DNA of 64,000 nt from Streptomyces sp. NBC_01454 (lineage in GTDB: Bacteria > Actinomycetota > Actinomycetes > Streptomycetales > Streptomycetaceae), in NCBI RefSeq assembly GCF_036227565.1, contig NZ_CP109460.1, positions 5,890,001 through 5,954,000 of the forward strand, in the 5' to 3' direction. The position numbers and the translations under genes are program-made. The notes below the pieces were generated by a model. That model saw nothing but the letters and a program-made list of their open reading frames with translations, did not search any database and was not told where the DNA came from. Every line of letters begins with the position of its first letter. The first letter of the stretch is position 1. This document shows, piece by piece, positions 1 through 8,402 of the stretch.

Positions 1-30
1 CTCCGCGCCCCGGGCCGGTCGGCGGCCGAG

Positions 31-90
31 GTGACGACCGAAGTGACGACCGAAGTGACGGCCGGGGTGACGACCGAGGCGACGACCGGC
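31..90. repeat. five imperfect 12-bp tandem units
   Basis: Five head-to-tail copies of a 12-mer close to GTGACGACCGAA start at 31, 43, 55, 67 and 79, with divergence in the last three. The array ends at the stop codon of the downstream-lying metallo-hydrolase gene. No gene is recognisable in bases 1-89. Confidence 0.8.
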
Positions 91-1193
91 TACGGCGCTC
101 CGTCCACCGCCTGGTACCGCACGGGACCGGGGCCCGGCACGCACTCCGCCCGGCCCAGCTTCACCAGCCGGCGCAGATGCGCCTCGGCCTCCGAGACGGC
201 GATGGTGCGGGAGCTGTAAGGGATCTGCTCCCAGGGGCGGTTCCACTCCATGGCGGTGGCGAGCTGCCAGGCCGTGCGCGGTGCGCTCAGCAGCGTCCTG
301 AGATGGGCGAGCCGCTCCTCGTGGTGGGCGAGGAGCGCGCGGACGCGTCCGCCGGCGTCGGTGAAGGCGTGTTGGTGGGCGGGCAGCACCTCGGCGGGGG
401 CGAGCCGGCCGACGCGTTCGAGGGAGTCGAGGTAGTCGCCCAGGGGGTCGGCGGCCTCCCCCGGGCCGGTCGCCCCGTGCGAGCCGGGGAGGCCGGGCGG
501 GCCGTCTTCGGCATGCGGGTCCCCGTACAGGCCGATGTGCGGGGTGATGCCCGGCAGGAGGTGGTCGCCGGAGAAGAGCCGGCCGAAGCCGCGGCCGCGC
601 CGCGCGGGGTGCTCCTCCTCCAGGTGCAGACACACATGGCCCGGGGTGTGCCCCGGTGTCCAGAGGGCGCGCAGCCGGCGCCCCGGCAGATCGAGCAGCT
701 CGCCGGGGCCGATCTCGCGGTCCGGCAGCGCGGCCCGCAGGCCGGGCATCCGCCGGCCGCCCCCGGTGGCCCGGGCGGTGCGCAGCGGCGCCAGATGCTC
801 CTCCGGCGCGCCGGCCGCCGTGAGCTGGGTGAGGAGGTGGTCGAGCCAGCCGTCCGGTGTGGCCTCGCGGGTGCGGCGGACCACGGCGGTGTCCGCGGCG
901 TGCATCGCGATCCAGGCGCCGGAGGCCTCCCGCACCTTGGCGGAGAGGCCGTGGTGGTCGGGGTGGTGGTGCGTGATCAGCACGCCGTGGAGGTCGGTGA
1001 GGGCGAAGCCGCAGGCGGTGACGCCGGCGACGAGCGCCTCCCAGGAGTCCGGGTCGTCCCATCCGGTGTCGATGAGCACCGGCCCCCGGTCGGTCTCCAG
1101 GAGGTGGACGAGGGTGTGGCCGAGCGGATTGTCCGGGATGGGGACGGCGATGCTCCACACCCCGCCCCGGTGGTCGGTCACCTGCGTCGTCAT
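90..1193 (-). CDS. MBL-fold metallo-hydrolase
   Basis: A 367-residue metallo-beta-lactamase-fold hydrolase. The zinc motif HxHxDH is at residues 75-80 (THHHPDHH), with later ligand regions TPGHTPGH and SGDH in the expected order. The C-terminal third resembles the winged-helix tail of glyoxalase II-like/RNase Z-like hydrolases fused to MBL domains. The substrate cannot be told from sequence; thioester or ester hydrolysis would suit the neighbouring lipid-type genes. It is divergent from the aldehyde dehydrogenase gene, and a KstR-type operator lies 51 bp upstream of its start, so it is probably part of the KstR regulon. Confidence 0.88.
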   Translation of the reverse strand: MTTQVTDHRGGVWSIAVPIPDNPLGHTLVHLLETDRGPVLIDTGWDDPDSWEALVAGVTACGFALTDLHGVLITHHHPDHHGLSAKVREASGAWIAMHAADTAVVRRTREATPDGWLDHLLTQLTAAGAPEEHLAPLRTARATGGGRRMPGLRAALPDREIGPGELLDLPGRRLRALWTPGHTPGHVCLHLEEEHPARRGRGFGRLFSGDHLLPGITPHIGLYGDPHAEDGPPGLPGSHGATGPGEAADPLGDYLDSLERVGRLAPAEVLPAHQHAFTDAGGRVRALLAHHEERLAHLRTLLSAPRTAWQLATAMEWNRPWEQIPYSSRTIAVSEAEAHLRRLVKLGRAECVPGPGPVRYQAVDGAP

Positions 1194-1243
1194 CCAGGTC
1201 CCCTCTCGGTCCGCCGGGCGTCCGGCACCCGTCTCACTATAAC

Positions 1244-1257
1244 TAGAACGGGTTTCA
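1244..1257. promoter_or_regulatory. KstR-type operator 1
   Basis: TAGAACGGGTTTCA fits the published KstR consensus TnnAACnnGTTnnA at every fixed base. It lies in the divergent interval between the MBL hydrolase (start 1193, minus strand) and the aldehyde dehydrogenase (start 1396). Binding is inferred. Confidence 0.75.
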
Positions 1258-1329
1258 ATGCGGCCGGAATCGGGTCCCCGGGCGGCCGCCGGGGGGATTC
1301 GGCCCGCCCGCCGTGGACTCCTCCCGGTA

Positions 1330-1345
1330 GAACTGGTATCAGTTC
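1330..1345. promoter_or_regulatory. palindromic operator candidate upstream of aldehyde dehydrogenase
   Basis: GAACTGGTATCAGTTC is an exact inverted repeat of 6-bp arms with a 4-bp centre. It does not fit the KstR spacing. It lies 50 bp upstream of the aldehyde dehydrogenase start and just before a second palindrome, so this promoter may be read by more than one repressor. Confidence 0.5.
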
Positions 1346-1356
1346 CTGATGAGTGA

Positions 1357-1376
1357 TTCTGATGAAGCGTCAGGAA
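1357..1376. promoter_or_regulatory. CTGAC-N5-GTCAG family site 1
   Basis: TTCTGATGAAGCGTCAGGAA contains CTGAT-GAAGC-GTCAG, one base off the palindrome shared with sites at 9469, 14013 and 24692. It ends 19 bp before the aldehyde dehydrogenase start, close enough to block transcription if bound. The cognate regulator is unknown. Confidence 0.55.
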
Positions 1377-1395
1377 CCGTCGGGAGGCGGCAGCG

Positions 1396-2847
1396 ATGAG
1401 CGACCTCGTCGAACACGGAAAGCTCTACCTGGGCGGCGAGTGGGCCGATCCGGCCGGCCGGGACACCATCGAGGTCGTCTCACCCCACACCGAACAGGTC
1501 ATCGGCCGGGTGCCGCACGCCTCGCGGGCCGATGTCGACCGGGCGGTGGCCGCGGCCCGCCGGTCCTTCGACTCCGGGGAGTGGGCGAACGCCCCGCTGG
1601 CGGACCGGATCGCGGTGGTCACCCGCATCAAGGACGCCTTCGCGGCCCGCAGCGAGGAGATCGCCAAGGTCATCAGCTCCGAGAACGGCACCCCGTTCAC
1701 CTCCGGGATCATGGTGCAGTCGCTGGCCGCGATGCTGGTGTGGGACGCCGCGCTCACGGTCGCCCGGGACTTCCCGTTCGAGGAGCGGCGGGCCGGGCTG
1801 CTGGGGCCGCTGCTGGTGCGGCGGGAGCCGGCCGGGGTGGTCGCGGCCGTGGTGCCGTGGAACGTCCCGCAGTTCACCGCCGCCGCCAAGCTCGCCCCCG
1901 CGCTGCTGGCCGGCTGCTCGGTGGTGCTGAAGGTGTCCCCGGAGACCCCGCTGGACGCCTACCTCCTCGCCGAGATCGCGACGGAGGCCGGGCTGCCGCC
2001 GGGCGTGCTGTCGATCCTCCCGGCCGACCGGGAGGTGAGCGAATACCTGGTCGGACACCCGGGCGTGGACAAGGTGTCGTTCACCGGCTCGGTGGCGGCG
2101 GGCCGGCGGGTCATGGAGGTCGCCTCCCGCCACCTCAGCCGGGTCACGCTGGAGCTGGGCGGCAAGTCCGCCGCGGTGATCCTGCCGGACGCCGATCTGG
2201 ACGCGGCGGTGGCCGGCATCGTGCCGTTCGCCTGGATGATCAACGGCCAGGCGTGTGTGGCCCAGACCCGGATCCTCGCCCCGCGCAGCCACTACGACGA
2301 GATCGCCGAGCGGTTCACCGCCGCGGCGAGCGGGCTGACCGTCGGCGACCCACTGGATCCGGCCACCGAGGTGGGCCCGCTGGTCGCCCGCCGCCAGCAG
2401 CAGCGCTCGCTGGACTACATCGCACTGGGGCAGCAGGAAGGCGCCAAGGTCCTCACCGGCGGCGGCCGGCCCGCGGACCGGCCCACGGGCTGGTATGTCG
2501 AGCCGACCCTCTTCGGCGAGGTCACCAACTCCATGCGGATCGCCCGCGAGGAGATCTTCGGCCCGGTCATCTGCCTGCTGCCGTACGGCGACGAGGCGGA
2601 GGCGATACGGATCGCCAACGACTCCGACTACGGGCTCTCCGGCTCGGTGTGGACGGCCGACGTCGACCACGGCATCGATCTCGCACGGCAGGTGCGCACC
2701 GGCACGTACTCGGTGAACACCTTCAGCATCGACATGCTCGGCCCCTTCGGCGGCTACAAGAACTCCGGCATCGGGCGGGAGTTCGGGCCCGAGGGCTTCG
2801 GCGAATATCTGGAGCACAAGATGATCCATCTGCCGGCGGGTGCCTGA
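1396..2847 (+). CDS. NAD(P)-dependent aldehyde dehydrogenase
   Basis: A 483-residue member of the ALDH superfamily, full length for the family, oxidising an aldehyde to the acid with NAD(P). Visible signatures are the PWN segment near residue 155, the FTGS loop (FTGSVAAG), the general-base motif LELGGK with Glu near 253, and the catalytic Cys near 287 in NGQACVAQTR. EEIFGPV and GGYKNSG near the C-terminus complete the fold. The stop codon overlaps the ATG of a ferredoxin gene by one base (TGATG), so the two are translationally coupled. Three candidate operators precede it. Its substrate is probably a fatty- or steroid-side-chain-derived aldehyde; this is inferred from the operator context. 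Confidence 0.93.
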   Translation: MSDLVEHGKLYLGGEWADPAGRDTIEVVSPHTEQVIGRVPHASRADVDRAVAAARRSFDSGEWANAPLADRIAVVTRIKDAFAARSEEIAKVISSENGTPFTSGIMVQSLAAMLVWDAALTVARDFPFEERRAGLLGPLLVRREPAGVVAAVVPWNVPQFTAAAKLAPALLAGCSVVLKVSPETPLDAYLLAEIATEAGLPPGVLSILPADREVSEYLVGHPGVDKVSFTGSVAAGRRVMEVASRHLSRVTLELGGKSAAVILPDADLDAAVAGIVPFAWMINGQACVAQTRILAPRSHYDEIAERFTAAASGLTVGDPLDPATEVGPLVARRQQQRSLDYIALGQQEGAKVLTGGGRPADRPTGWYVEPTLFGEVTNSMRIAREEIFGPVICLLPYGDEAEAIRIANDSDYGLSGSVWTADVDHGIDLARQVRTGTYSVNTFSIDMLGPFGGYKNSGIGREFGPEGFGEYLEHKMIHLPAGA

Positions 2848-3080
2848 TGGGGGACCGCTGGCAGGTGGAGGTGGACCGGGGCGTGTGCATCGGCTCGGGG
2901 ATGTGCGTCGCCGCCGCGCCGGACGGCTTCCGGCTGGACACGGCCCGGCAGTCGCACCCGGTGGTGCCGGAGACGGACGCCGCGGCGGACATCCTGGCGG
3001 CGGCCGAGGGCTGCCCCGTCGAGGCGATCACCCTGACCGCGGCCGGCAGCGGCGAGGCGGTGTTCCCGCCGGAGGAGTGA
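2847..3080 (+). CDS. [3Fe-4S]-type ferredoxin
   Basis: A 77-residue ferredoxin. It has C14-x5-C20 and a distal C56-P, the spacing of single-cluster 3Fe-4S/4Fe-4S ferredoxins that feed electrons to actinobacterial cytochromes P450. The ATG shares a base with the aldehyde dehydrogenase stop. No P450 gene lies in this window, so its redox partner is elsewhere or it serves another oxygenase of the KstR-type network. The Glu-rich end (FPPEE) is typical of these small acidic proteins. Confidence 0.88.
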   Translation: MGDRWQVEVDRGVCIGSGMCVAAAPDGFRLDTARQSHPVVPETDAAADILAAAEGCPVEAITLTAAGSGEAVFPPEE

Positions 3081-3114
3081 GGGCGGCGGGGCGGGGTGGG
3101 GGGTTGGGTGGCGG

Positions 3115-3172
3115 GGCCCGTAAGGGGGCGCGGGGTGGGTCCCGTAGGGGTCCGCAGGGCCCCTTGCGGGCC
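3115..3172. terminator. long-stem inverted repeat between convergent genes
   Basis: Arms 3115-3127 and 3160-3172 pair over 13 bp with one G-U pair, enclosing a 32-nt loop that can itself fold. It sits between the ferredoxin (plus) and kstR (minus) stop codons, where a bidirectional terminator is expected. Confidence 0.5.
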
Positions 3173-3195
3173 AACTACCCATGACGGGGCGGAGG

Positions 3196-3870
3196 TTAAC
3201 GCTCGCGGTCCGGCGCCGTGAGGTCGATCAGGCGGCACACCGTTTCGATGTCGATCTTCACCTGGGCGATCGAGGCCCGCCCCGACAGCCAGGTGATCAG
3301 CGCGGAGTGCCAGGTGTGTTCGATGACCCGGACCGCGGAGAGCTGTTCGGGGGTGGGCGCGGCGGCGGGGTGGGCCGGCTCCTGCGAGGGGTGGCGCGAG
3401 GTGACCGGCGGGGCCATCGCGTCGAGGATGATCGCCGTGGTCAGCCGGGAGACGGTGTCCACCTCGGGGCTCACCGAGCGGTCGGCGAAGGTCAGCGCGC
3501 GCACCATCGCGTCCGCGAGGTGCGGCTCGCGCTGCAGCGCGCGAAAGGCCCGCATCAGGGTCTGGGCCACCCGGGCTCCGGGGTCCTGCTCCGACGGCGG
3601 GCGCTTGCGCAGCGTCTCGTGCATGTGCTGGAGCTGGTCCTGCATGGTGGCGACCAGCAGATGCACCTTGGAGGGGAAGTAGCGGTAGAGGGTGCCGAGG
3701 GCGACGCCCGAGGACTCCGCGACCTCGCGCATCTGCACGGCGTCGAAGCCGCCACGGGACGCCAGCCGGGCGCTGGTGTGCAGGATGCGGCGGCGTCTGG
3801 CCTCCTGACGCTCGGTCAGGGGAGGACTCGCGGGAAGCGTCGGCCTGGCTGCCTTGGATTCCGTAGTCAT
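3196..3870 (-). CDS. kstR: TetR-family repressor, KstR-like
   Basis: A 224-residue TetR-family regulator. The N-terminal helix-turn-helix runs from about residue 20 (ILHTSARLASRGG) to the recognition region SGVALGTLYRYFPSK; this segment closely resembles KstR, the repressor of cholesterol/lipid catabolism in mycobacteria and rhodococci. The identification rests on that resemblance and on four sites in this window that fit the KstR operator consensus. The ATG at 3870 is chosen; an ATG nine bases upstream and one at 3930 are possible. The closest operator (4042-4055) lies upstream, so autoregulation is likely. KstR of mycobacteria responds to 3-oxo-cholestenoyl-CoA-type ligands; the ligand here is unknown. 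Confidence 0.85.
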   Translation of the reverse strand: MTTESKAARPTLPASPPLTERQEARRRRILHTSARLASRGGFDAVQMREVAESSGVALGTLYRYFPSKVHLLVATMQDQLQHMHETLRKRPPSEQDPGARVAQTLMRAFRALQREPHLADAMVRALTFADRSVSPEVDTVSRLTTAIILDAMAPPVTSRHPSQEPAHPAAAPTPEQLSAVRVIEHTWHSALITWLSGRASIAQVKIDIETVCRLIDLTAPDRER

Positions 3871-4041
3871 ATTTCCCATTCCGTGGCATTCCGTCCGCGA
3901 TGCGGCGAGTGCCGGTGGTGTGATCGGCACAGCATGGCAGGGGCGCGGGTGGTGGCGCGAATCACCTGGTGCGGCTCTTTTCGCATCGTTCTCGGCCGGT
4001 AGATTCGAGGCTTGGTGAACTGATCAGTAGCCAATCAGTTC

Positions 4042-4055
4042 TGAAACTTGTTCTA
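4042..4055. promoter_or_regulatory. KstR-type operator 2
   Basis: TGAAACTTGTTCTA fits TnnAACnnGTTnnA at every fixed base. It lies between kstR (minus) and the glycosyltransferase operon (plus), 172 bp from the kstR start and 55 bp from the chosen GTG of the glycosyltransferase, so it could serve both. Confidence 0.75.
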
Positions 4056-4109
4056 GATTACCGCCAGCGGTTACGCTCCGGCGAAAGTCCAGTGAGAAGG
4101 GGGCCGAGC

Positions 4110-5513
4110 GTGACCGCAGAGGCCGTCCAGGCAGCCGCGCCTCGCCCCGCAGAGGCCACCCCGGCCTCCGCCCCGTCGAACGGTGAGCGTCCCCTGCGCA
4201 TCGCGATGCTCACGTATAAGGGGAACCCGTTCTGCGGCGGACAGGGCGTCTATGTACGCCACCTCTCGCGCGAACTGGCCCGCCTCGGCCACACCGTCGA
4301 GGTCATCGGCGCCCAGCCCTACCCCGTCGTCGACGACGGGGTGACCCTGACCGAGCTGCCCAGCTTGGACCTCTACCGCCAGCCGGACCCGTTCCGCACG
4401 CCGAAGCGCGGCGAGTACCGCGACTGGATCGACGCCCTCGAGGTCGGCACGATGTGGACCGGCGGCTTCCCCGAGCCGCTGACCTTCTCCCTGCGGGCCC
4501 GGCGCCATCTCGCCGCCCGCCACGGCCAGTTCGACGTCGTCCACGACAACCAGACCCTCGGCTACGGCCTGCTCGGCGGCCCCGGCGCGCTCGGCGCCCC
4601 GCTGGTCACCACCATCCACCACCCCATCACCGTCGACCGGCGGCTGGACCTGGCAGCCGCCGGCGGCTGGCGGCGCCGCGCCTCCGTGCGCCGCTGGTAC
4701 GGCTTCACCCGCATGCAGAAGCGGGTCGCCCGCCGGCTGCCGTCCGTGCTGACCGTCTCCGGCTCCTCGCGCCAGGAAATCGTCGACGACCTCGGTGTCC
4801 GCCCCGGCCGCATCCACGTCGTGCACATCGGCGCCGACACCGAGCTGTTCTCGCCGGATCCCGCCGTCCCCGAGGTGCCCGGACGGATCGTCACCACCTC
4901 CAGTGCGGACGTGCCCCTCAAGGGCCTGATCCACCTCGTCGAGGCGCTCGCCAAGGTGCGCACCGAGCAGCCCGACGCCCATCTGGTGGTCGTCGGCAAG
5001 CGCGCCGACGACGGGCCGGTGGCCGCCGCCATCGAACGGCTCGGCCTGTCCGGCGCCGTCGAATTCGTCAAGGGCATCTCCGACGGCGAGCTCGTCGACC
5101 TCGTCCGCGGCGCCCAGATCGCCTGCGTCCCCTCCCTCTACGAGGGCTTCTCGCTGCCCGCCGCCGAGGCGATGGCCACCGGCACCCCGCTGCTGGCCAC
5201 CACCGGCGGGGCCATCCCCGAGGTCGCCGGGCCGGACGGCGAGACCTGTCTCGCGGTGCCCCCGGGCGACGCCGGCGCACTGGCCGGCGGGCTGCTCCGC
5301 CTCCTGGGCGACGCGCAGTTGCGCCGCCGGCTCGGCGCGGCCGGCCGCGAGCGGGTGCTGGCCCGCTTCACCTGGCGGCAGGCCGCCCTCGGCACCGCCG
5401 AGCGCTACCGCGAGGCCATCGCCCTCCAGGGCGCCGCCCGCACCCTGCCCGGGGCGGCAACCGGCGCGGCCGCCGGCACCGCGTCCGCGCCGAGCACCGC
5501 CGGACACGTCTAG
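4110..5513 (+). CDS. GT4-type glycosyltransferase
   Basis: A 467-residue retaining GT-B glycosyltransferase. The N-terminal Rossmann half has the acceptor-side loop GGQGVYVRHLSRELARLGH. The C-terminal half carries the GT4 nucleotide-sugar site, LYEGFSLPAAEAMATGTPLLATTGGAIPEV, with the E-x7-E pair. Start choice: the frame stays open to 3969, but the KstR-type operator at 4042 would then be coding; the GTG at 4110 is preceded by AGAAGGGGG with good spacing. It is followed after 62 bp by a methyltransferase gene and then a 4-bp-overlapping third gene, making a three-gene operon. A role in building a glycosylated lipid or surface metabolite is inference. Confidence 0.88.
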   Translation: MTAEAVQAAAPRPAEATPASAPSNGERPLRIAMLTYKGNPFCGGQGVYVRHLSRELARLGHTVEVIGAQPYPVVDDGVTLTELPSLDLYRQPDPFRTPKRGEYRDWIDALEVGTMWTGGFPEPLTFSLRARRHLAARHGQFDVVHDNQTLGYGLLGGPGALGAPLVTTIHHPITVDRRLDLAAAGGWRRRASVRRWYGFTRMQKRVARRLPSVLTVSGSSRQEIVDDLGVRPGRIHVVHIGADTELFSPDPAVPEVPGRIVTTSSADVPLKGLIHLVEALAKVRTEQPDAHLVVVGKRADDGPVAAAIERLGLSGAVEFVKGISDGELVDLVRGAQIACVPSLYEGFSLPAAEAMATGTPLLATTGGAIPEVAGPDGETCLAVPPGDAGALAGGLLRLLGDAQLRRRLGAAGRERVLARFTWRQAALGTAERYREAIALQGAARTLPGAATGAAAGTASAPSTAGHV

Positions 5514-5575
5514 CCGGCCCGTAGTTCCTTCCGCAGCCACCACCGCCACCCACCGCCGGACGAAAGCAGAACGCC

Positions 5576-6454
5576 GTGCTGACCGTCGACTTTTCCCGCT
5601 TCCCGCTCGCCCCGGGCGACCGCGTGCTCGATCTGGGGTGCGGCGCCGGCCGGCACGCCTTCGAGTGCTACCGGCGCGGCGCGCAGGTCGTCGCCCTCGA
5701 CCAGAACGGCGAGGAGATCCGCGAGGTCGCCAAGTGGTTCGCCGCGATGGAGGAGGCGGGCGAGGCCCCGGCGGGCGCCTCCGCCACCGCGATGGAAGGC
5801 GATGCGCTCAACCTGCCGTTCCCCGACGACAGTTTCGACGTCGTGATCATCTCCGAGGTGATGGAGCACATCCCGGACGACAAGGGCGTGCTCGCCGAGA
5901 TGGTCCGGGTGCTGCGCCCCGGCGGCCGGATCGCCGTCACCGTGCCCCGCTACGGCCCCGAGAAGGTCTGCTGGGCGCTCAGCGACGCCTATCACGAGGT
6001 CGAGGGCGGCCACATCCGCATCTACCGCGGCGATGAACTCCTCGACAAGGTGCGGGAGGCGGGCCTGGAACCGTACGGCACGCACCACGCCCACGGGCTG
6101 CACAGCCCGTATTGGTGGCTCAAGTGCGCCTTCGGGGTGGGCAGGGACGGTAAAGACGCGGCGCTGCCGGTGCAGGCGTACCACAAGCTGCTGGTCTGGG
6201 ACATCATGAAGAAGCCGCTGGCCACCCGGCTCGCCGAGCGGGCGCTCAACCCCGTCATAGGCAAAAGCTTCGTCGTCTACGCCACCAAGCCGCACCTGCC
6301 CGCGGCGGCCGCCGCTGAGGCGGACGAGCCCGCCGAGGCCGCCCCCGCACCCGCCGCGAAGACCGCCAGGTCCAAGGCGAAGCGCGGCGCTTCGGCCTCC
6401 ACCAAGCCCTCCACCAAGCCCTCCGCCAAGCCCTCCGCCGGGGCCGCCAAGTGA
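5576..6454 (+). CDS. class I SAM-dependent methyltransferase
   Basis: A 292-residue methyltransferase. Motif I is VLDLGCGAGRHA near residue 20; motif post-I has Asp in VVALDQNGEE; the conserved central segment is GDALNLPFPDDSFDVV. The catalytic domain ends near residue 240 and is followed by an Ala/Pro/Lys/Ser-rich tail with STKP/SAKP repeats, probably disordered. The start is GTG. Its stop overlaps the next start by 4 bp. Substrate unknown; it probably modifies the product of the preceding glycosyltransferase or of the following alpha-barrel protein. Confidence 0.88.
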   Translation: MLTVDFSRFPLAPGDRVLDLGCGAGRHAFECYRRGAQVVALDQNGEEIREVAKWFAAMEEAGEAPAGASATAMEGDALNLPFPDDSFDVVIISEVMEHIPDDKGVLAEMVRVLRPGGRIAVTVPRYGPEKVCWALSDAYHEVEGGHIRIYRGDELLDKVREAGLEPYGTHHAHGLHSPYWWLKCAFGVGRDGKDAALPVQAYHKLLVWDIMKKPLATRLAERALNPVIGKSFVVYATKPHLPAAAAAEADEPAEAAPAPAAKTARSKAKRGASASTKPSTKPSAKPSAGAAK

Positions 6455-7521
6455 CGAGTCCCGGGCGTACCGAACGGCTCGTCCTGCCGGGCGTGCTCAC
6501 CGCCGAACAGGCCGCCCGCACGGTCGCCGGCATCCTCGCGACCCAGCGGCCGGACGGCGCCATCCCCTGGTTCCGGGGCCACCACCTCGACCCGTGGGAC
6601 CACACCGAGGCCGCCATGGCCCTGGACGCGGCCGGCGAACACGAGCGCGCCGAGGCCGCGTACGACTGGCTGGTGCGGCACCAGAACGCGGACGGGTCCT
6701 GGTACGCGGCCTACGCCGACGGCGACGCCGAGGCCCCCACCGACCGCGGCCGGGAGACCAACTTCTGCGCCTATCTCGCGGTCGGCGTCTGGCACCACTT
6801 CCTGTCCACCGGCGACGAGACCTTCCTCGACCGCATGTGGCCCGCGGTCCGCTCGTCGATCGCCTTCGTGCTGGAGCTCCAGCAGCCCGGCGGGGAGATC
6901 GGCTGGAAGCGCGAGGACGACGGCACCCCCGTCAACGAGGCGCTGCTGACCGGCTCCTCCTCCATCTACCAGGCCCTGCGCTGCGCCCTGGCGCTCGCCG
7001 ACCAGCGCGAGGAGCCGCAGCCCGACTGGGAGCTGGCGGCCGGCCGGCTCGGCCATGCGATACGAAGCCACCCCGAACGGTTCCTGGACAAGTCCCGCTA
7101 CTCCATGGACTGGTACTACCCGGTGCTGGGCGGCGCGCTCCGCGGCGACCGGGCCACGGACCGGATCGACGCCGACTGGGAACGTTTCGTCGTGCCCGGC
7201 CTGGGCGTGCGCTGCGTCCTGCCCAACCCCTGGGTCACCGGCGGCGAGAGCGCGGAACTGGCGCTCGCGCTGTGGGCGATGGGGGAGTCCGAGCGGGCCG
7301 TGCAGATCCTCAAGTGGATCCAGCATCTGCGCGCCGAGGACGGCCTGTACTGGACCGGCTACGTCTTCGACGACGACGCGATCTGGCCCCGCGAACGCAC
7401 CTCCTGGACGGCCGGCTCGATGCTGCTCGCGGTCGCGGCCCTGGGCGGCGACGAGGCCACCACCGCGGTCTTCGGCGGTGAGTGGCTGCCGACGGGGCTC
7501 GAGCCGGACTGCTGCCGGTAG
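6451..7521 (+). CDS. alpha/alpha-barrel protein of the prenyltransferase/cyclase-like superfamily
   Basis: A 356-residue protein with repeated helical hairpins and aromatic/acidic motifs (DGAIPWFRGHHLDPWDHTEAAMAL, NADGSWYAAY). These match proteins usually named prenyltransferase, although the alpha/alpha-barrel fold also occurs in terpene cyclases and glycoside hydrolases. No DDxxD motif is seen, so prenyl transfer is unproven. A sugar-directed (six-hairpin glycosidase-like) role is equally possible next to a glycosyltransferase. GTG start overlapping the methyltransferase stop (GTGA); translationally coupled. Confidence 0.72.
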   Translation: MTSPGRTERLVLPGVLTAEQAARTVAGILATQRPDGAIPWFRGHHLDPWDHTEAAMALDAAGEHERAEAAYDWLVRHQNADGSWYAAYADGDAEAPTDRGRETNFCAYLAVGVWHHFLSTGDETFLDRMWPAVRSSIAFVLELQQPGGEIGWKREDDGTPVNEALLTGSSSIYQALRCALALADQREEPQPDWELAAGRLGHAIRSHPERFLDKSRYSMDWYYPVLGGALRGDRATDRIDADWERFVVPGLGVRCVLPNPWVTGGESAELALALWAMGESERAVQILKWIQHLRAEDGLYWTGYVFDDDAIWPRERTSWTAGSMLLAVAALGGDEATTAVFGGEWLPTGLEPDCCR

Positions 7522-7575
7522 GCGGCCGGCCGGGGGCCCGAAAAGCGCGGGACGAGCCCTGGGGAGCGCACTACT

Positions 7576-8388
7576 GTGCGGTTCATGACTCTCCAAGGCT
7601 CCCTCACCCACGAGGAATACTGCGACCGGATCCTCGCCGAGACCGGCCGGCTCCGGGAGATCGTGCGGACGGCCGATCTCTCGGCGACCGTGCCGACCTG
7701 CCCCGACTGGACGCTGGCCGACCTCGCCCGGCACGTGGGGGGCGCGCACCGCTGGGTCGGCACGATCGTGGCCACCCGCGCTTCGAAGGGCGTCGACCCC
7801 GCCGACGTCCCCGAGGGCGCCGGGCCGGAGGGCGAGGACGCGGCGGCGCTGGACGCCTGGCTGGCGGCGGGCGCCGCGCAGTTGGTGGCCGCGCTGCGGG
7901 AGGCCGGCCCCGATACGGAGGTCTGGAGCTGGACGCCGGCGCGGACCACGGGGTTCTGGGCCCGCCGGATGACCCATGAGACGGTCATCCACCGGGCCGA
8001 TGCGGCGCTCACCGCCGGCGTCGCCTTCGAGGTCCCGGCGCCGGTCGCCGCGGACTGTCTGGAGGAGTGGCTGCAGATCGGCGAACTGCCGGTGGTGGCG
8101 GCCCGCTTCGCCGAGCGTGCGGCGGACCTGCGCGGCCCCGGCCGGACGATCCACGTCCACGCCACCGACGCCCCGCCCGGCCTGACCGCCGAGTGGCTGC
8201 TCGACCTCACGGGGGAGACGCCCACCCACCGCCGCACCCACGAGAAGGCGGCGGTCGCCCTGCGCGGCCCCCTGACCGACGTGCTGCGGGTCCTCTACCG
8301 CCGGCTGCCCGCCGACAGCGACCGGGTCGAGGTGCTGGGCGAGGCCGCGCTGCTCGACCGGTGGCTGGCGTGGGCGTCCTTCGGGTGA
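7576..8388 (+). CDS. maleylpyruvate isomerase family (mycothiol-dependent, DinB-like) protein
   Basis: A 270-residue protein of the mycothiol-dependent maleylpyruvate isomerase/DinB-like four-helix family. It carries the N-terminal metal-binding domain (VPTCPDWTLADLARHVGGAHRW) and the second His cluster (MTHETVIHRADA), with a C-terminal sterol-carrier-like domain after residue 190. GTG at 7576 has GGGGAG 9 bp upstream, better spaced than ATG at 7585. Only 54 bp after the preceding operon, so it may be cotranscribed. Many family members act in thiol-dependent detoxification; the substrate is unknown. Confidence 0.85.
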   Translation: MRFMTLQGSLTHEEYCDRILAETGRLREIVRTADLSATVPTCPDWTLADLARHVGGAHRWVGTIVATRASKGVDPADVPEGAGPEGEDAAALDAWLAAGAAQLVAALREAGPDTEVWSWTPARTTGFWARRMTHETVIHRADAALTAGVAFEVPAPVAADCLEEWLQIGELPVVAARFAERAADLRGPGRTIHVHATDAPPGLTAEWLLDLTGETPTHRRTHEKAAVALRGPLTDVLRVLYRRLPADSDRVEVLGEAALLDRWLAWASFG

Positions 8389-8402
8389 GCGGCCGGCCGC
8401 GG

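Noticed and set aside
3805..3819. CTGAC-GCTCG-GTCAG inside kstR
   Set aside because: It encodes the common TetR stretch LTERQEA, so coding constraint explains it; not counted as an operator, though it lowers the specificity of the motif a little.
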